A stretch of DNA of 64,000 nt, from assembly GCF_009823805.1 (NCBI RefSeq), contig NZ_WUEK01000006.1, positions 1-64,000 of the forward strand, given 5' to 3'. Each line of letters opens with the position of its first letter. Position 1 is the stretch's first letter. Shown here in pieces: positions 1 to 7,973 of this stretch. The notes under the pieces are model-generated. The model did no database searches. It was not told the origin of the DNA and saw nothing but the letters and a program-made list of their open reading frames with translations. Made by a program: the position numbers and the translations under genes. The DNA comes from Nocardioides flavescens (GTDB lineage: Bacteria > Actinomycetota > Actinomycetes > Propionibacteriales > Nocardioidaceae).

Positions 1-45
1 CACTCGGAGGTCTTCGTCATCGTCCAGCCGGCACGCCGTACCTAA
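1..45 (+). CDS. C-terminal tail of a gene cut by the window edge
   Basis: The first 45 bases read in frame 1 as a 14-residue tail (HSEVFVIVQPARRT) ending in TAA. The hydrophobic VFVIV run and the stop just before a repeat remnant make this plausible as the end of an upstream plus-strand gene. The rest lies outside the window, so no function can be given. It could equally be a chance reading frame. Confidence 0.3.
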   Translation, partial: HSEVFVIVQPARRT

Positions 46-50
46 CGTCC

Positions 51-141
51 GTGGATGGAACAGCTAGCGACTGTCTCGAAACCACTGCCCACCTCGCGGG
101 GTCTCGACGACGCTCGCCATGGCTCGCTGCTCGACCAGCGG
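51..141. repeat. Remnants of dispersed GTGG...CTCGAAACCAC repeats
   Basis: Positions 51-85 start with GTGG and end with GTCTCGAAACCAC, matching the ends of the dispersed element seen intact near 36.0, 37.8 and 51.3 kb. Positions about 100-141 contain GGTCTCGACGACGCTCG and GCTCGCTGCTCGACCAGCGG, which look like a second repeat type. Both are degenerate single copies between converging genes. Confidence 0.35.
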
Positions 142-146
142 TCCCG

Positions 147-2852
147 TCAGCCCCGGGGCGGGAGCGGCGCCGGCAGAGGGCCCGGCACCCGGCGCGGGCC
201 GGCCTCGGGGGGCCGGGGACGGTCCTCGGGGTGCAGGCGCACCGCGACGATGGCGACGTCGTCCTCGTTCGACTCGGGGAGCATCCGGCGCAGCAGCTCG
301 TCGCAGAGCTCGTCCAGGGTCAGCTCGGCACCGACCAGCTCGGCGACCACCTCTCGCAGTTGCGCCACGCCCTCGTCGATGAGCCGACCTCGGCGCTCGA
401 CGAGTCCGTCGGTGTAGAGCAGCACCGTGACGCCTCGCGGCAGCGTCACGACGCTGTCCGTGCGCTCGGCCTCGGGGTCCAGGCCCAGCAGCAGCTCGTA
501 CGGCGCGCCCGGGTCGTCGGGCGAGAGCGCGACGACCTCGACCGTCGCGCCGTAGCCGTCGGCCGGGACCGCGACCAGGGGCGGCGGGTGCCCGGCGTTG
601 GACCAGCGGAACCGGGTGACTCCGTCGCGCCGCTCCTGAGCCGTCTGTTCGAACCGCGCCACCACCGCGGTGGCCGTCGTGTCGATCATCAGCGTCTTCA
701 TCGCCCGGTCGACGCGGCTCAGCACGGTCGCGGGGCTCTCGTCGAAGGCCACCGCGATGCCGCGCAGCAGTCCGCGCAGCTGACCCATCGCGGCTGCCGC
801 TGCGGTGTCGTGGCCGATGACGTCCCCGATCACCACGCTGGTCGCGCCGCCCGGCTGCAGGAAGGCGTCGTACCAGTCGCCGCCGACCTGGGCGGCCTGG
901 GCCGCCGGCTCGTAGCGCACGACCACGTGGAGGTGGTCGGGCTCCGGAGGCGCGGTGAGCAGGCTGCGCTGGAGCCCCTCGGCCAGGTCCCGCTGCTCGG
1001 AGTAGAGCCGGGCGTTGTCGAGCGCCAGTCCCGCGCGGGAGGCCGCGTCGACCAGGTCGGCCACGTCCTCCGGGCTGAAGGGCTCGCTCCCGGCGTCGCG
1101 GAACACGCTCAGGGCACCGACGGTGTGGTCGCGGCCGCGCAGAGGCAGCAGCACGGCCGAGCGGGGTGCGAGTCGTCGCCACAGCTCGCGGGCGTCGCCG
1201 GTGCCCAGGACGGCGTCGATGGCCTCGGTCGCACCGTCCTCGATGATCACCGTGTCCTGGGTGGTGAGGGCTCTGGCGAGGAAGGAGGCGTCGGTGAGCG
1301 CGTCGATGCGCAGTCGCCGGTAGGCGTCGACCACCGGACGCAGGGCGGGGTCGACGTGGGCGCCGGCCACATCGGTCAGCCCCCGGCGCCAGGGGGCCGC
1401 AGCTGGTGTCCTCACCGCGGGGTCGGCGATGGGCCGGTCGGCCAGCGTGACCAGGCACCAGTCGCCCCAGGTGCCGGCCACGGCCTCAGCGAGCTGCGTC
1501 GCCGCCTGCTGGGCGTCGAGGGTGCGGGTGAGGTCCTCGCTGAGCCGGGTCAGCACGTGCTGGCGCGCGGCGGCCTGGGCCTCGCGCTGCTCGGCCTCGC
1601 GGCGCTCCGTGACGTCGATGAAGTAGACGCTCAGTCCGTCGGGGGTAGGCCACGCCCGCACCTCGTAGCTGCGGTCCAGCGGTGGCGGGTAGGAGACCTC
1701 GAACTCGACCGGCTCACCCGAGTCGACCGCGCGCCGGTAGTGCGCCTCGACCTCCGTCCCGACCGAGGCGGGGAACAGCTCCCACACGTTCGCGCCGATC
1801 AGCTCGCCGCGGACCGGCCCGAGCAGCTCGCGACCGCGCTCGTTGACGTAGGTGAAACGCCAGGCGGGGTCGAGGTGGAAGAACGCCGTGGGCATCGCTT
1901 CCAGCACGCGCGCCACCCGGGCCTCGCCGTCCTGCACCGCGGTGGTGTCGTACGCCGCGCCGAGCACGCGGGCCGCCCGGCCGTCGGGGCCGGCGAGTGC
2001 GCGCCCGCGGGCGGCGATCCACCGGATCGTGCCGTCGGGGAGCACCACGCGGTACTCCGCGGCGTAGAGCCCGATGGTGTCGATCGCCTCGGTGAGCGCC
2101 CGGGTCACCCGGTCGAGGTCGTCGGGGTGCAGGGCGTCGTTGAAGGCATCGATGGTGCCGCCGAACGTCGTGCGGTCGAGGCCGAAGAGGTCGAGCAGGC
2201 GCGAGTCCCAGCGCAGCTCGCCGGTCACCAGGTCCCAGTCGAAGGCGCCGACGCCCGCCGCGTCGACGGCGAGCTGCCAGACCAGCCGCTCGCTCTCGTA
2301 CTCCTGGGTGAGCGCCGCGAGCTGCAGCTCGGCGACGACGGGCGCGACGAGCTCCTCGAGCACGTGCACGTCCTCGGACGACCAGGTGCGCGGCTCCTCG
2401 GCGTAGACGCACAAGGCGCCGACCGGCTCGCCGTCGATGCGCAGCGGCACGCCGACGTACGCCGCGACCGTGCCCGCTCGGACGACCGGGAAGTGCTCGG
2501 CGCGGTCATCGTTGGCGGCGTCGGTGATGACGACCTCGGCGTCCGCCTCGACCGTCAACGAGCAGACCGACTCCTCGGCCGGTGAGCGTCGCCCGACCGC
2601 GCCGGCCGAGGCGCCCGCACCGCCGATGACGAGCTGCTCGTCCGACAGGAGCGCGATCTGGCCCGAGGACGCCCCGAGCAGACGGGCCGCGAGCGCGGCG
2701 ATCCGGTCCAGCGACCGGGTGTCGTGCGGCGCACCGCTGAGCCGCCGTGCGAGCTCGCCGCGCGAGGGGTGGCTTGTCGCCGCCCGGGAGAAGACCAGGA
2801 TCTCGGGGCCCGTCGCGTCCGGGGTGCCGGAGGTCGAGGCGGACGGGTCCAT
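147..2852 (-). CDS. GAF/PAS sensor protein with SpoIIE-type PP2C phosphatase domain
   Basis: Soluble multi-domain sensor phosphatase of about 900 aa. Order of domains: a GAF domain (about residues 45-180), two PAS/PAC domains (about 190-310 and 315-425; the second contains FFHLDPAWRFTYVNERG), a second GAF domain (about 490-635), then a SpoIIE/PP2C phosphatase domain (about 655-870) with GGDWYDAF, VIGDVIGHD, YTDGLVERR and a terminal EDDVAIVAV that supply the metal-binding acidic residues. Family members dephosphorylate anti-anti-sigma factors in partner-switching stress modules, but no anti-sigma partner is encoded nearby. Start: ATG at 2852 is preferred. A GTG at 2918 would add 22 Arg-rich residues; neither has a good ribosome binding site. 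No transmembrane segment is visible, so the signal is probably cytoplasmic. The C-terminus ends in a Pro-rich tail. Confidence 0.9.
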   Translation of the reverse strand: MDPSASTSGTPDATGPEILVFSRAATSHPSRGELARRLSGAPHDTRSLDRIAALAARLLGASSGQIALLSDEQLVIGGAGASAGAVGRRSPAEESVCSLTVEADAEVVITDAANDDRAEHFPVVRAGTVAAYVGVPLRIDGEPVGALCVYAEEPRTWSSEDVHVLEELVAPVVAELQLAALTQEYESERLVWQLAVDAAGVGAFDWDLVTGELRWDSRLLDLFGLDRTTFGGTIDAFNDALHPDDLDRVTRALTEAIDTIGLYAAEYRVVLPDGTIRWIAARGRALAGPDGRAARVLGAAYDTTAVQDGEARVARVLEAMPTAFFHLDPAWRFTYVNERGRELLGPVRGELIGANVWELFPASVGTEVEAHYRRAVDSGEPVEFEVSYPPPLDRSYEVRAWPTPDGLSVYFIDVTERREAEQREAQAAARQHVLTRLSEDLTRTLDAQQAATQLAEAVAGTWGDWCLVTLADRPIADPAVRTPAAAPWRRGLTDVAGAHVDPALRPVVDAYRRLRIDALTDASFLARALTTQDTVIIEDGATEAIDAVLGTGDARELWRRLAPRSAVLLPLRGRDHTVGALSVFRDAGSEPFSPEDVADLVDAASRAGLALDNARLYSEQRDLAEGLQRSLLTAPPEPDHLHVVVRYEPAAQAAQVGGDWYDAFLQPGGATSVVIGDVIGHDTAAAAAMGQLRGLLRGIAVAFDESPATVLSRVDRAMKTLMIDTTATAVVARFEQTAQERRDGVTRFRWSNAGHPPPLVAVPADGYGATVEVVALSPDDPGAPYELLLGLDPEAERTDSVVTLPRGVTVLLYTDGLVERRGRLIDEGVAQLREVVAELVGAELTLDELCDELLRRMLPESNEDDVAIVAVRLHPEDRPRPPEAGPRRVPGPLPAPLPPRG

Positions 2853-2968
2853 GGGTTCGATCCGTCTCTCGCGGCTCCACCTCGTGGCGGCGCGTCGTCG
2901 TTGCGTCGGGGCGCTCACAGCGTAGGGGACGGGTGACCTCGTGGGGGGTTTCTCGGCCGGGACCAGCG

Positions 2969-3574
2969 GTGAGACTCACGGACGTGCGCCCCTACGCCGC
3001 CCTCGCGACCGCTGCACTGCTGACCGTGTGCGTCGCCGGCTGCAGCGAGGACGACCCGGAGCCGCCAGCCGCTGCGACCCGCGACGGGTCGGCGGCACCG
3101 ACTGCGACTGCGACCGCGACTGTGACCTCGGCCGAGGTGACCGCCGAGGCGCTCTGCGCAGACCTGACCCCCGAGGTCCTCGGAGAGCTGACGGGCCGGG
3201 AGTTCTCCGAGACCCGGACCGGCACGGGTGACCTCGGGGTGCCGTACTGCGACGCCTTCTCCGACGACTCCGCACTGCTCGTGCACGTCGACTACCAGCC
3301 ACCGGCCGCGTCGCTCGAGGAGGTGCGCGACGCCTTCGACCCGCTCGGTCTGCCGCGCACCGAGGTGTCGGTCGCGGGTCACGACGGTCTGCTGACGTCC
3401 GGTCGCAAGGGCGGTCAGACCGCGGCCAACGTGTTCGTCGAGATCGACGGCCGGATCCTGTTCACCTACGCGAAGTCGGCAGTCGGGCTGGGGGATCCGC
3501 CGCCCGTGGACGGCCTGCGGACCCTGGCGCTCGACGTGGCCGAGAGCGCCGCCGCCGCCCTCGGAGGCACCTGA
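2969..3574 (+). CDS. Small secreted lipoprotein (DUF3558-like)
   Basis: A 201-residue protein with an N-terminal hydrophobic stretch ending in the lipobox VAGC (Cys 25), followed by a flexible acidic, Pro/Ala/Thr-rich linker, so it should be lipid-anchored outside the membrane. The mature domain begins with CADLTPEVLGELTG and has a second Cys (PYCDAF); this pattern resembles the DUF3558 lipoproteins of actinobacteria, but I can only propose that. GTG at 2969 is chosen because it gives a standard lipoprotein signal; GTG at 2984 is an alternative. It is transcribed divergently from the phosphatase gene and ends 6 bp from the converging glycosyltransferase. No known function. Confidence 0.7.
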   Translation: MRLTDVRPYAALATAALLTVCVAGCSEDDPEPPAAATRDGSAAPTATATATVTSAEVTAEALCADLTPEVLGELTGREFSETRTGTGDLGVPYCDAFSDDSALLVHVDYQPPAASLEEVRDAFDPLGLPRTEVSVAGHDGLLTSGRKGGQTAANVFVEIDGRILFTYAKSAVGLGDPPPVDGLRTLALDVAESAAAALGGT

Positions 3575-3579
3575 GCGGG

Positions 3580-4659
3580 TCAGCCGAGCGCCTCGTAGAA
3601 GTCGAGGTGGGCCCTCGCCGCCGCCTCCCACGTGTACGCCGCGGCGAGGGCGCGACCGGGCTGCGGGTCGGGCGGGTCGTCGAGCAGGCGGGCGAGCGCC
3701 GAGGCGATCGACGGAGGGTCGGCGGCGTAGGTCACCGTCGGCCCCAGCACCTCGCGCAGCACCGGCAGGTCGCGGGCGACGACCGGGACACCGGCGGCCA
3801 GCGCCTCGAGCGCGGCGAGGCCGAACCCCTCCTTGGTCGACACCATGGCGAGGCCCGAGGCCTGCGCCACGAGGGTCGGCAGCTCCTCCTCGGTCAGGGT
3901 GCCGAGCACGACCGGCTCGACGCCGAGCTCGGCCGCTCGGTCGTCGAAGGCGCGGCGGTAGTCGCGGTAGTCGAAGAGCGTCTCGCCGCCGCCGAGCACC
4001 AGCGAGAGACCCGGCCGGTCGCGGCGCAGCAGCGCGAACGCCTCGAGCAGGTCGAGCGAGGCCTTGCGGGGCTCGATCCCGCCGAGGGCGAGCACGTAGT
4101 CGCCGAGCCGCTCCGCCCATGCGGCGCGTCCGGCGCGGTCGAGCGCGCCGCCTGCGAACCGCGCCGCGTCGACGCCGTTCGCGATCACGACCGGCTCCAG
4201 GCCCCAGCCGGCCCGCACCTCGGCGGCGACCGCGGCGGAGACGCAGATGCGCGCCGACGGCTCGACCAGCGCCTTCTCGTGGCAGGCGGCCAGCTCGGGC
4301 GTGGTGAAGGTGTCGAGGTGGTGCACCGTGCGCACGCACGGCAGCGCGGCGTTGGCGCTAATGCAGTCCTGCGCGTGCACCACGTCGTACGCCGACCGCT
4401 CGCGCGCGAACGCCTCCCGCAGCACCGCGATCGAGCGCACGATGCGGGCCCCGACCGGCTCGTCGTCGCCGGCGGTGAACGGCACCGCGTGGACGGTGAC
4501 GCCGGGCGCGACCGGGCGGAAGAACGTCGTGTCGCCGCCGCGCCCGAGCGTCCAGACGTGCACGTCGACGCCGAGCTCGGCGAGCGCCTCGGCCAGCGCG
4601 AGGGTGTGCACCACGCCGCCGCGCGGGCGGGTCGTGTAGGTCAGCAGCGCCAGTCTCAC
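3580..4659 (-). CDS. MSMEG_0565-family glycosyltransferase (Nit1C cluster)
   Basis: A 359-aa GT-B, GT4-like glycosyltransferase and the last gene of the nitrilase operon. The N-terminus reads VRLALLTYTTRPRGG, characteristic of the MSMEG_0565 family that accompanies actinobacterial nitrilase clusters. The C-terminal half carries ALGGIEPRK and the donor-site EGFGLAALEALAAG, with the ExxxxxxxE pair typical of GT4 enzymes. GTG at 4659 overlaps the stop of the upstream nitrilase homologue by 4 bp (GTGA), which fixes the start and implies translational coupling. Its acceptor is unknown; by context it would glycosylate the product or intermediate made by the radical SAM, AIR-synthase-like and nitrilase proteins. 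No signal peptide or membrane segment. Confidence 0.85.
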   Translation of the reverse strand: MRLALLTYTTRPRGGVVHTLALAEALAELGVDVHVWTLGRGGDTTFFRPVAPGVTVHAVPFTAGDDEPVGARIVRSIAVLREAFARERSAYDVVHAQDCISANAALPCVRTVHHLDTFTTPELAACHEKALVEPSARICVSAAVAAEVRAGWGLEPVVIANGVDAARFAGGALDRAGRAAWAERLGDYVLALGGIEPRKASLDLLEAFALLRRDRPGLSLVLGGGETLFDYRDYRRAFDDRAAELGVEPVVLGTLTEEELPTLVAQASGLAMVSTKEGFGLAALEALAAGVPVVARDLPVLREVLGPTVTYAADPPSIASALARLLDDPPDPQPGRALAAAYTWEAAARAHLDFYEALG

Positions 4660-5504
4660 GAGCCGCTCCCGTCGGGGCCGGCGTAGGCAGCAGGCACGAG
4701 CTCGTCGAGGTGGTGCAGCAGCCGGCGAGCGCGGGCGACCTCCACGTCGGCGTCGAGCTCGGCGATCGCCATCCCGCCCTTGGACCCGGTGCGGGCGAGC
4801 ACGTCGCCACCGGGCCCGACGACCTTGGCCTGGCCGAGGAAGCGCAGCCCGCCGAGCACCCCGGTCTGGTTGGAGGAGACCCAGACGACCTGGTTCTCCG
4901 CCGCCCGGGCGCAGTCGTAGAGGTCGAACAGGCGCGACTGGCGGTCCTGCGGCAGCCGCGAGGCGCGGTCGGTGACCGACGCCGGCCACGCCGAGAGGCA
5001 GGCCAGCACCTCCGCACCGTCGAGGGCGAGCGTGCGGGCGGCCTCGGGGAAGGTCTTGTCGTAGTCGATGAGCATCCCGAGCCGCCCGACCGGGGTGTCG
5101 AACGCCGTGAAGGTCTCGCCCGCGGCGTAGACGAGCGACTCGCCCGCCGGCTGGTGCACCTTGCGGTGGCGCCCGAGCACGCCGCCGCCGTGCAGGCAGA
5201 CGGCGGAGTTGTAGAGCCGCGGGGTCCTGTCGACGACGGCCTCCTCGGCGTACCCCACGCAGACGACGAGGTCGCCGGCCGCGGCGGCGATCCGGCGCAG
5301 CTCGGGGGAGTCCTCGGCCAGGGCAGGCGGCAGCGAGCGAGGATCGGGGTGCACCAGGTCCGAGAGGTAGCCGCCGAGCGTGGCGTCGGGCAGCACGAGC
5401 AGGTCGAGCCGCTCGCGCCGCGCGTCGGCGACGATGCCCTCCACCTTCGCCACCGCGCGCTCCAGGTCGCGCCCGAAGTGCGCGGCGACGGCGCCCACCC
5501 TCAT
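4656..5504 (-). CDS. Nitrilase-superfamily homologue with substituted catalytic residues
   Basis: A 282-aa carbon-nitrogen hydrolase-fold protein, clearly paralogous to the nitrilase at 7092-7973 (both have LGGYLS, HRKVHQP, AFDTPVGRLGMLI and KVVGPGGDVLA). The nitrilase family uses a Glu-Lys-Cys triad. Here the Glu position is Asp 40 (LVLPDATLGGY), the Lys is kept (Lys 115 in HRKVHQP) and the Cys position is Asp 147 (LIDYDKTFPE, codon at 5064-5066). Without the Cys nucleophile, normal thioimidate chemistry is impossible, so this is either a pseudoenzyme subunit that pairs with the active paralogue or an enzyme with different chemistry. It lies between the flavin oxidoreductase and the glycosyltransferase (9-bp gap and 4-bp overlap respectively). 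The frame is intact and well conserved, arguing against decay. Confidence 0.88.
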   Translation of the reverse strand: MRVGAVAAHFGRDLERAVAKVEGIVADARRERLDLLVLPDATLGGYLSDLVHPDPRSLPPALAEDSPELRRIAAAAGDLVVCVGYAEEAVVDRTPRLYNSAVCLHGGGVLGRHRKVHQPAGESLVYAAGETFTAFDTPVGRLGMLIDYDKTFPEAARTLALDGAEVLACLSAWPASVTDRASRLPQDRQSRLFDLYDCARAAENQVVWVSSNQTGVLGGLRFLGQAKVVGPGGDVLARTGSKGGMAIAELDADVEVARARRLLHHLDELVPAAYAGPDGSGS

Positions 5505-5513
5505 CTCACGGCC

Positions 5514-6782
5514 TCAGCCGACCGGCTGCCGCCGGGCGACGGCCCCGGTGATGCAGGACGCGACGTGCTCGGCGTCGCGGGCGATGCCGAGGAAGCGCCC
5601 CGAGCCCCACGTGTGCAGCCACGGCAGGCCCAGGAAGTAGAGCCCCGGCACCGAGGTCACGCCGCGGGTGTGCGTCGGGCGCCCGGCGCCGTCGAAGACC
5701 CCGACGTGCACCCAGCGATAGTCGGGCCGGTAGCCGATCGCCCACACCACCGACGTGATGCCCTCGGCGACCAGGTCGAGCGCGGTCGTCTCGGCCTCGG
5801 GACGCCAGACGGGCTCGTACGTCGAGGGGGGCGGCGCGTCGAGGCCGTGGGCCTCGATCCAGCGGTCGATGTCGCGGTTGATCGAGACGTACGTCGCGTC
5901 CGCGGCGTCGAGCGCCGCGCCGGCGGTCGGCAGGAACGACAGGTGCGTGCCCGCGCCGGCCTCGAGCAGGCCGTGGAGCCGCATCCCCTCGAGCGCGAAG
6001 CGCCTCAGGTCGATGTCGCGGCCGCCGTCGCGGCCGGTGACGTAGTGGTTGGTCTTCTCCCGGGCGGTCGCGCCGCCGGGGTACTGCGCGACGGGCGTGT
6101 CGTAGAGTCCCATGTCGGACAGCCAGGTCATGACGTCGCGGCCGCGGTAGGTGCGGGCGACCCGGGGGGCGTCGCCGAGGGCGAGGTGGACCTGTCGGCC
6201 CGTCAGGTGGAGGTCCTCGGCGATCTGGGCGCCGGACTGCCCGGAGCCGACGACGAGGACGGCGCCGTCGGGCAGCTGGTCGGGGTTGCGGTAGTGCGCC
6301 GACTCCAGCTGCGTGATCGACGGGTCGAGGGCGGGAGCCCACGCGGGCACGATCGGCAGGTGGTAGCCGCCGGTGGCGACGACGACGTGGTCGGCCGAGA
6401 AGATCACCTCGCCCTCGGGGCCGGTCGTCGCCACCAGGAAGCCGCCACCCTCTCGCTCGGTCAGCGAGGTGGCCCGGGTGCGCTCGAGCAGCGGCGGGCC
6501 GAACGTCGCGGCGTACCCCCCGAGCCAGGCGACGACCTCGTCGCGCGTCATGAACCCGTCGGGGTCGGGACCGTCGTAGGCGTAGCCCGGCAGTCGGCAG
6601 TGCCAGTTGGGCGTCACCAGGGTGAAGGAGTCCCAGCGGCGGTCGGCCCACTCGTGAGCGGCGGTCTCGGCCTCGAGGACGACGTGGTCGACACCGTCGC
6701 GGGTCAGGCACCAGCTGGTCGACAGTCCCGCCTGCCCGCCGCCGACCACGACGACCCGGGTGCTGCGCACCTCGGCGCTCAC
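5514..6782 (-). CDS. MSMEG_0569-family flavin-dependent oxidoreductase
   Basis: A 422-aa FAD/NAD(P)H oxidoreductase of the flavin monooxygenase type. It has the FAD Rossmann motif VVVGGGQAGLS near the N-terminus, a second dinucleotide motif VVGSGQSGAQIAEDL near residue 190, and the C-terminal ATG-like AIGYRPDYRW and LYFLGLPWLHTWGSG segments. Such proteins are constant members of Nit1C clusters and are thought to oxidise a cluster intermediate; the substrate is not known. GTG at 6782 overlaps the stop of the MSMEG_0570-type gene by 4 bp. It precedes the Cys-less nitrilase homologue by 9 bp. Cytoplasmic, no signal peptide. Confidence 0.88.
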   Translation of the reverse strand: MSAEVRSTRVVVVGGGQAGLSTSWCLTRDGVDHVVLEAETAAHEWADRRWDSFTLVTPNWHCRLPGYAYDGPDPDGFMTRDEVVAWLGGYAATFGPPLLERTRATSLTEREGGGFLVATTGPEGEVIFSADHVVVATGGYHLPIVPAWAPALDPSITQLESAHYRNPDQLPDGAVLVVGSGQSGAQIAEDLHLTGRQVHLALGDAPRVARTYRGRDVMTWLSDMGLYDTPVAQYPGGATAREKTNHYVTGRDGGRDIDLRRFALEGMRLHGLLEAGAGTHLSFLPTAGAALDAADATYVSINRDIDRWIEAHGLDAPPPSTYEPVWRPEAETTALDLVAEGITSVVWAIGYRPDYRWVHVGVFDGAGRPTHTRGVTSVPGLYFLGLPWLHTWGSGRFLGIARDAEHVASCITGAVARRQPVG

Positions 6783-7099
6783 GCGCTCGCCTCCTGCTGG
6801 GTGGTCTCCGCGGGGAGCGGGGGCCACATCCGGGTCACCAGTACGACCTCGTCGGCGTCGTACGCCGCGGCCGAGGTCGTGACCTGCTCGATCGTCGCCT
6901 GGGCGGAGGTGCAGGCGAAGCCGTAGCGCTCGCGCACGCGCTCGCTGGCGGTCTCGAGGGCGAGCGTGGTCCGCCGGGTGAAGTCGCGCACGGAGTAGGC
7001 GCGGCCCGGCACCAGGTGGTCGTGCACGACCAGGGAGGGGGAGTAGAGCGACTCCGTGCGGCCGTCGGGCCAGCACACGTCGACGGTCATCTCAGGCAC
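6779..7099 (-). CDS. MSMEG_0570-family nitrogen starvation response protein
   Basis: A 106-residue protein starting VPEMTVDVCWPDG. The MPEM-type start and the WPDG...YSPSLVV...AYSVRDF pattern identify the MSMEG_0570 family, a small protein found only beside Nit1C genes. This decides for GTG at 7099 rather than the internal ATG at 7090. The gene overlaps the end of the active nitrilase by 8 bp and its stop overlaps the oxidoreductase start by 4 bp. No catalytic motif is visible; function unknown. Confidence 0.85.
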   Translation of the reverse strand: MPEMTVDVCWPDGRTESLYSPSLVVHDHLVPGRAYSVRDFTRRTTLALETASERVRERYGFACTSAQATIEQVTTSAAAYDADEVVLVTRMWPPLPAETTQQEASA

Positions 7100-7973
7100 G
7101 GGCGGTCTCCCGTCCCACGAGCCCGCCGTAGAGGTCGGGGCGGCGGTCCCCGAGGTGGGACATCGAGCGGCGGGCCGTCGCGAGCGCGTCACGGACGTCG
7201 ACGGTCGCCACCGCCATGCCCTCGCCGACGCCGGTGCCGGCGAGGACGTCGCCGCCGGGGCCGACGACCTTGGCGTGGCCGACGAAGCGGAGCGAGCCGA
7301 AGGTGCCGGCCTGGTTGGAGGCGACCCAGACCAGCTGGTTCTCCAAGGCGCGGGCCTGGTCGAAGAGGTTGAACCGGTGGGTCCACCGGTCCTCGGCCAC
7401 ATCGCCCGCCGTCGCCGTCCGCGAGGCGGGCCAGGCCGAGATGCAGGCGACGACCTCGGCCCCGTCGAGCGCGACCCCGCGGGCCGCCTCGGGGAAGGCC
7501 TTGTCGTAGCAGATGAGCATGCCCAGGCGTCCGACCGGAGTGTCGAAGGCCCGCAGCTCCTCGCCGGCGGCGTAGAACAGCGACTCGCCGAGCGGCTGGT
7601 GGACCTTGCGGTGCACCCCGAGCACGCCGTCGCCGCTCACGACCGCCGCGCTGTTGTAGCGCTCGCCCGCGTCGGCCTCGCAGAAGCCCACGACGACGGT
7701 GAGGTCGCGGGCGATCGCGGCGACCCGGCGCAGCTCGGGTCCGTCGACGTCGAGCACGGGTGGGAGCGACTCGGGCTGCTCGTCGTGGCTGCCGTCGCGC
7801 CCGCGGCCCAGCACGGACAGGTAGCCGCCGAGGCTCGCCTCGGGCAGCACCAGCAGGTCGGCGCCCTGGGCCCGCGCGCGGTCGGCGTACGCCGCGACCT
7901 GGGCGAGGCACTGGTCCACGTCGCGGCCGAAGCCGGCGCAGACCGTGGCGATGGTGGTGGAGGTGGTGGTCAT
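7092..7973 (-). CDS. Nitrilase of the Nit1C (Nit6803-like) cluster, triad intact
   Basis: A 293-aa carbon-nitrogen hydrolase with a full triad: Glu 45 (LVLPEASLGGY), Lys 123 (HRKVHQP) and Cys 155 (LICYDKAFPEAA, codon 7509-7511). The family hydrolyses nitriles to carboxylates or amides through a cysteine thioimidate. Nit1C-type clusters have been linked experimentally to cyanide assimilation in Pseudomonas, and the Synechocystis homologue is Nit6803; the substrate here is not shown by the sequence. ATG at 7973 is preceded by GGGAG at 7-bp spacing and overlaps the stop of the GNAT-AIR synthase gene by 4 bp. It is one of two nitrilase-fold genes in the operon and the only one able to do the standard chemistry. 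Confidence 0.92.
   Translation of the reverse strand: MTTTSTTIATVCAGFGRDVDQCLAQVAAYADRARAQGADLLVLPEASLGGYLSVLGRGRDGSHDEQPESLPPVLDVDGPELRRVAAIARDLTVVVGFCEADAGERYNSAAVVSGDGVLGVHRKVHQPLGESLFYAAGEELRAFDTPVGRLGMLICYDKAFPEAARGVALDGAEVVACISAWPASRTATAGDVAEDRWTHRFNLFDQARALENQLVWVASNQAGTFGSLRFVGHAKVVGPGGDVLAGTGVGEGMAVATVDVRDALATARRSMSHLGDRRPDLYGGLVGRETARA

Noticed and set aside
51..2585. Long plus-strand open frame of about 840 codons opposite the phosphatase gene
   Set aside because: Composition is Arg/Gly/Val-rich without domains, and it is the mirror of a gene with clear PAS, GAF and SpoIIE motifs. High GC keeps antisense frames open.
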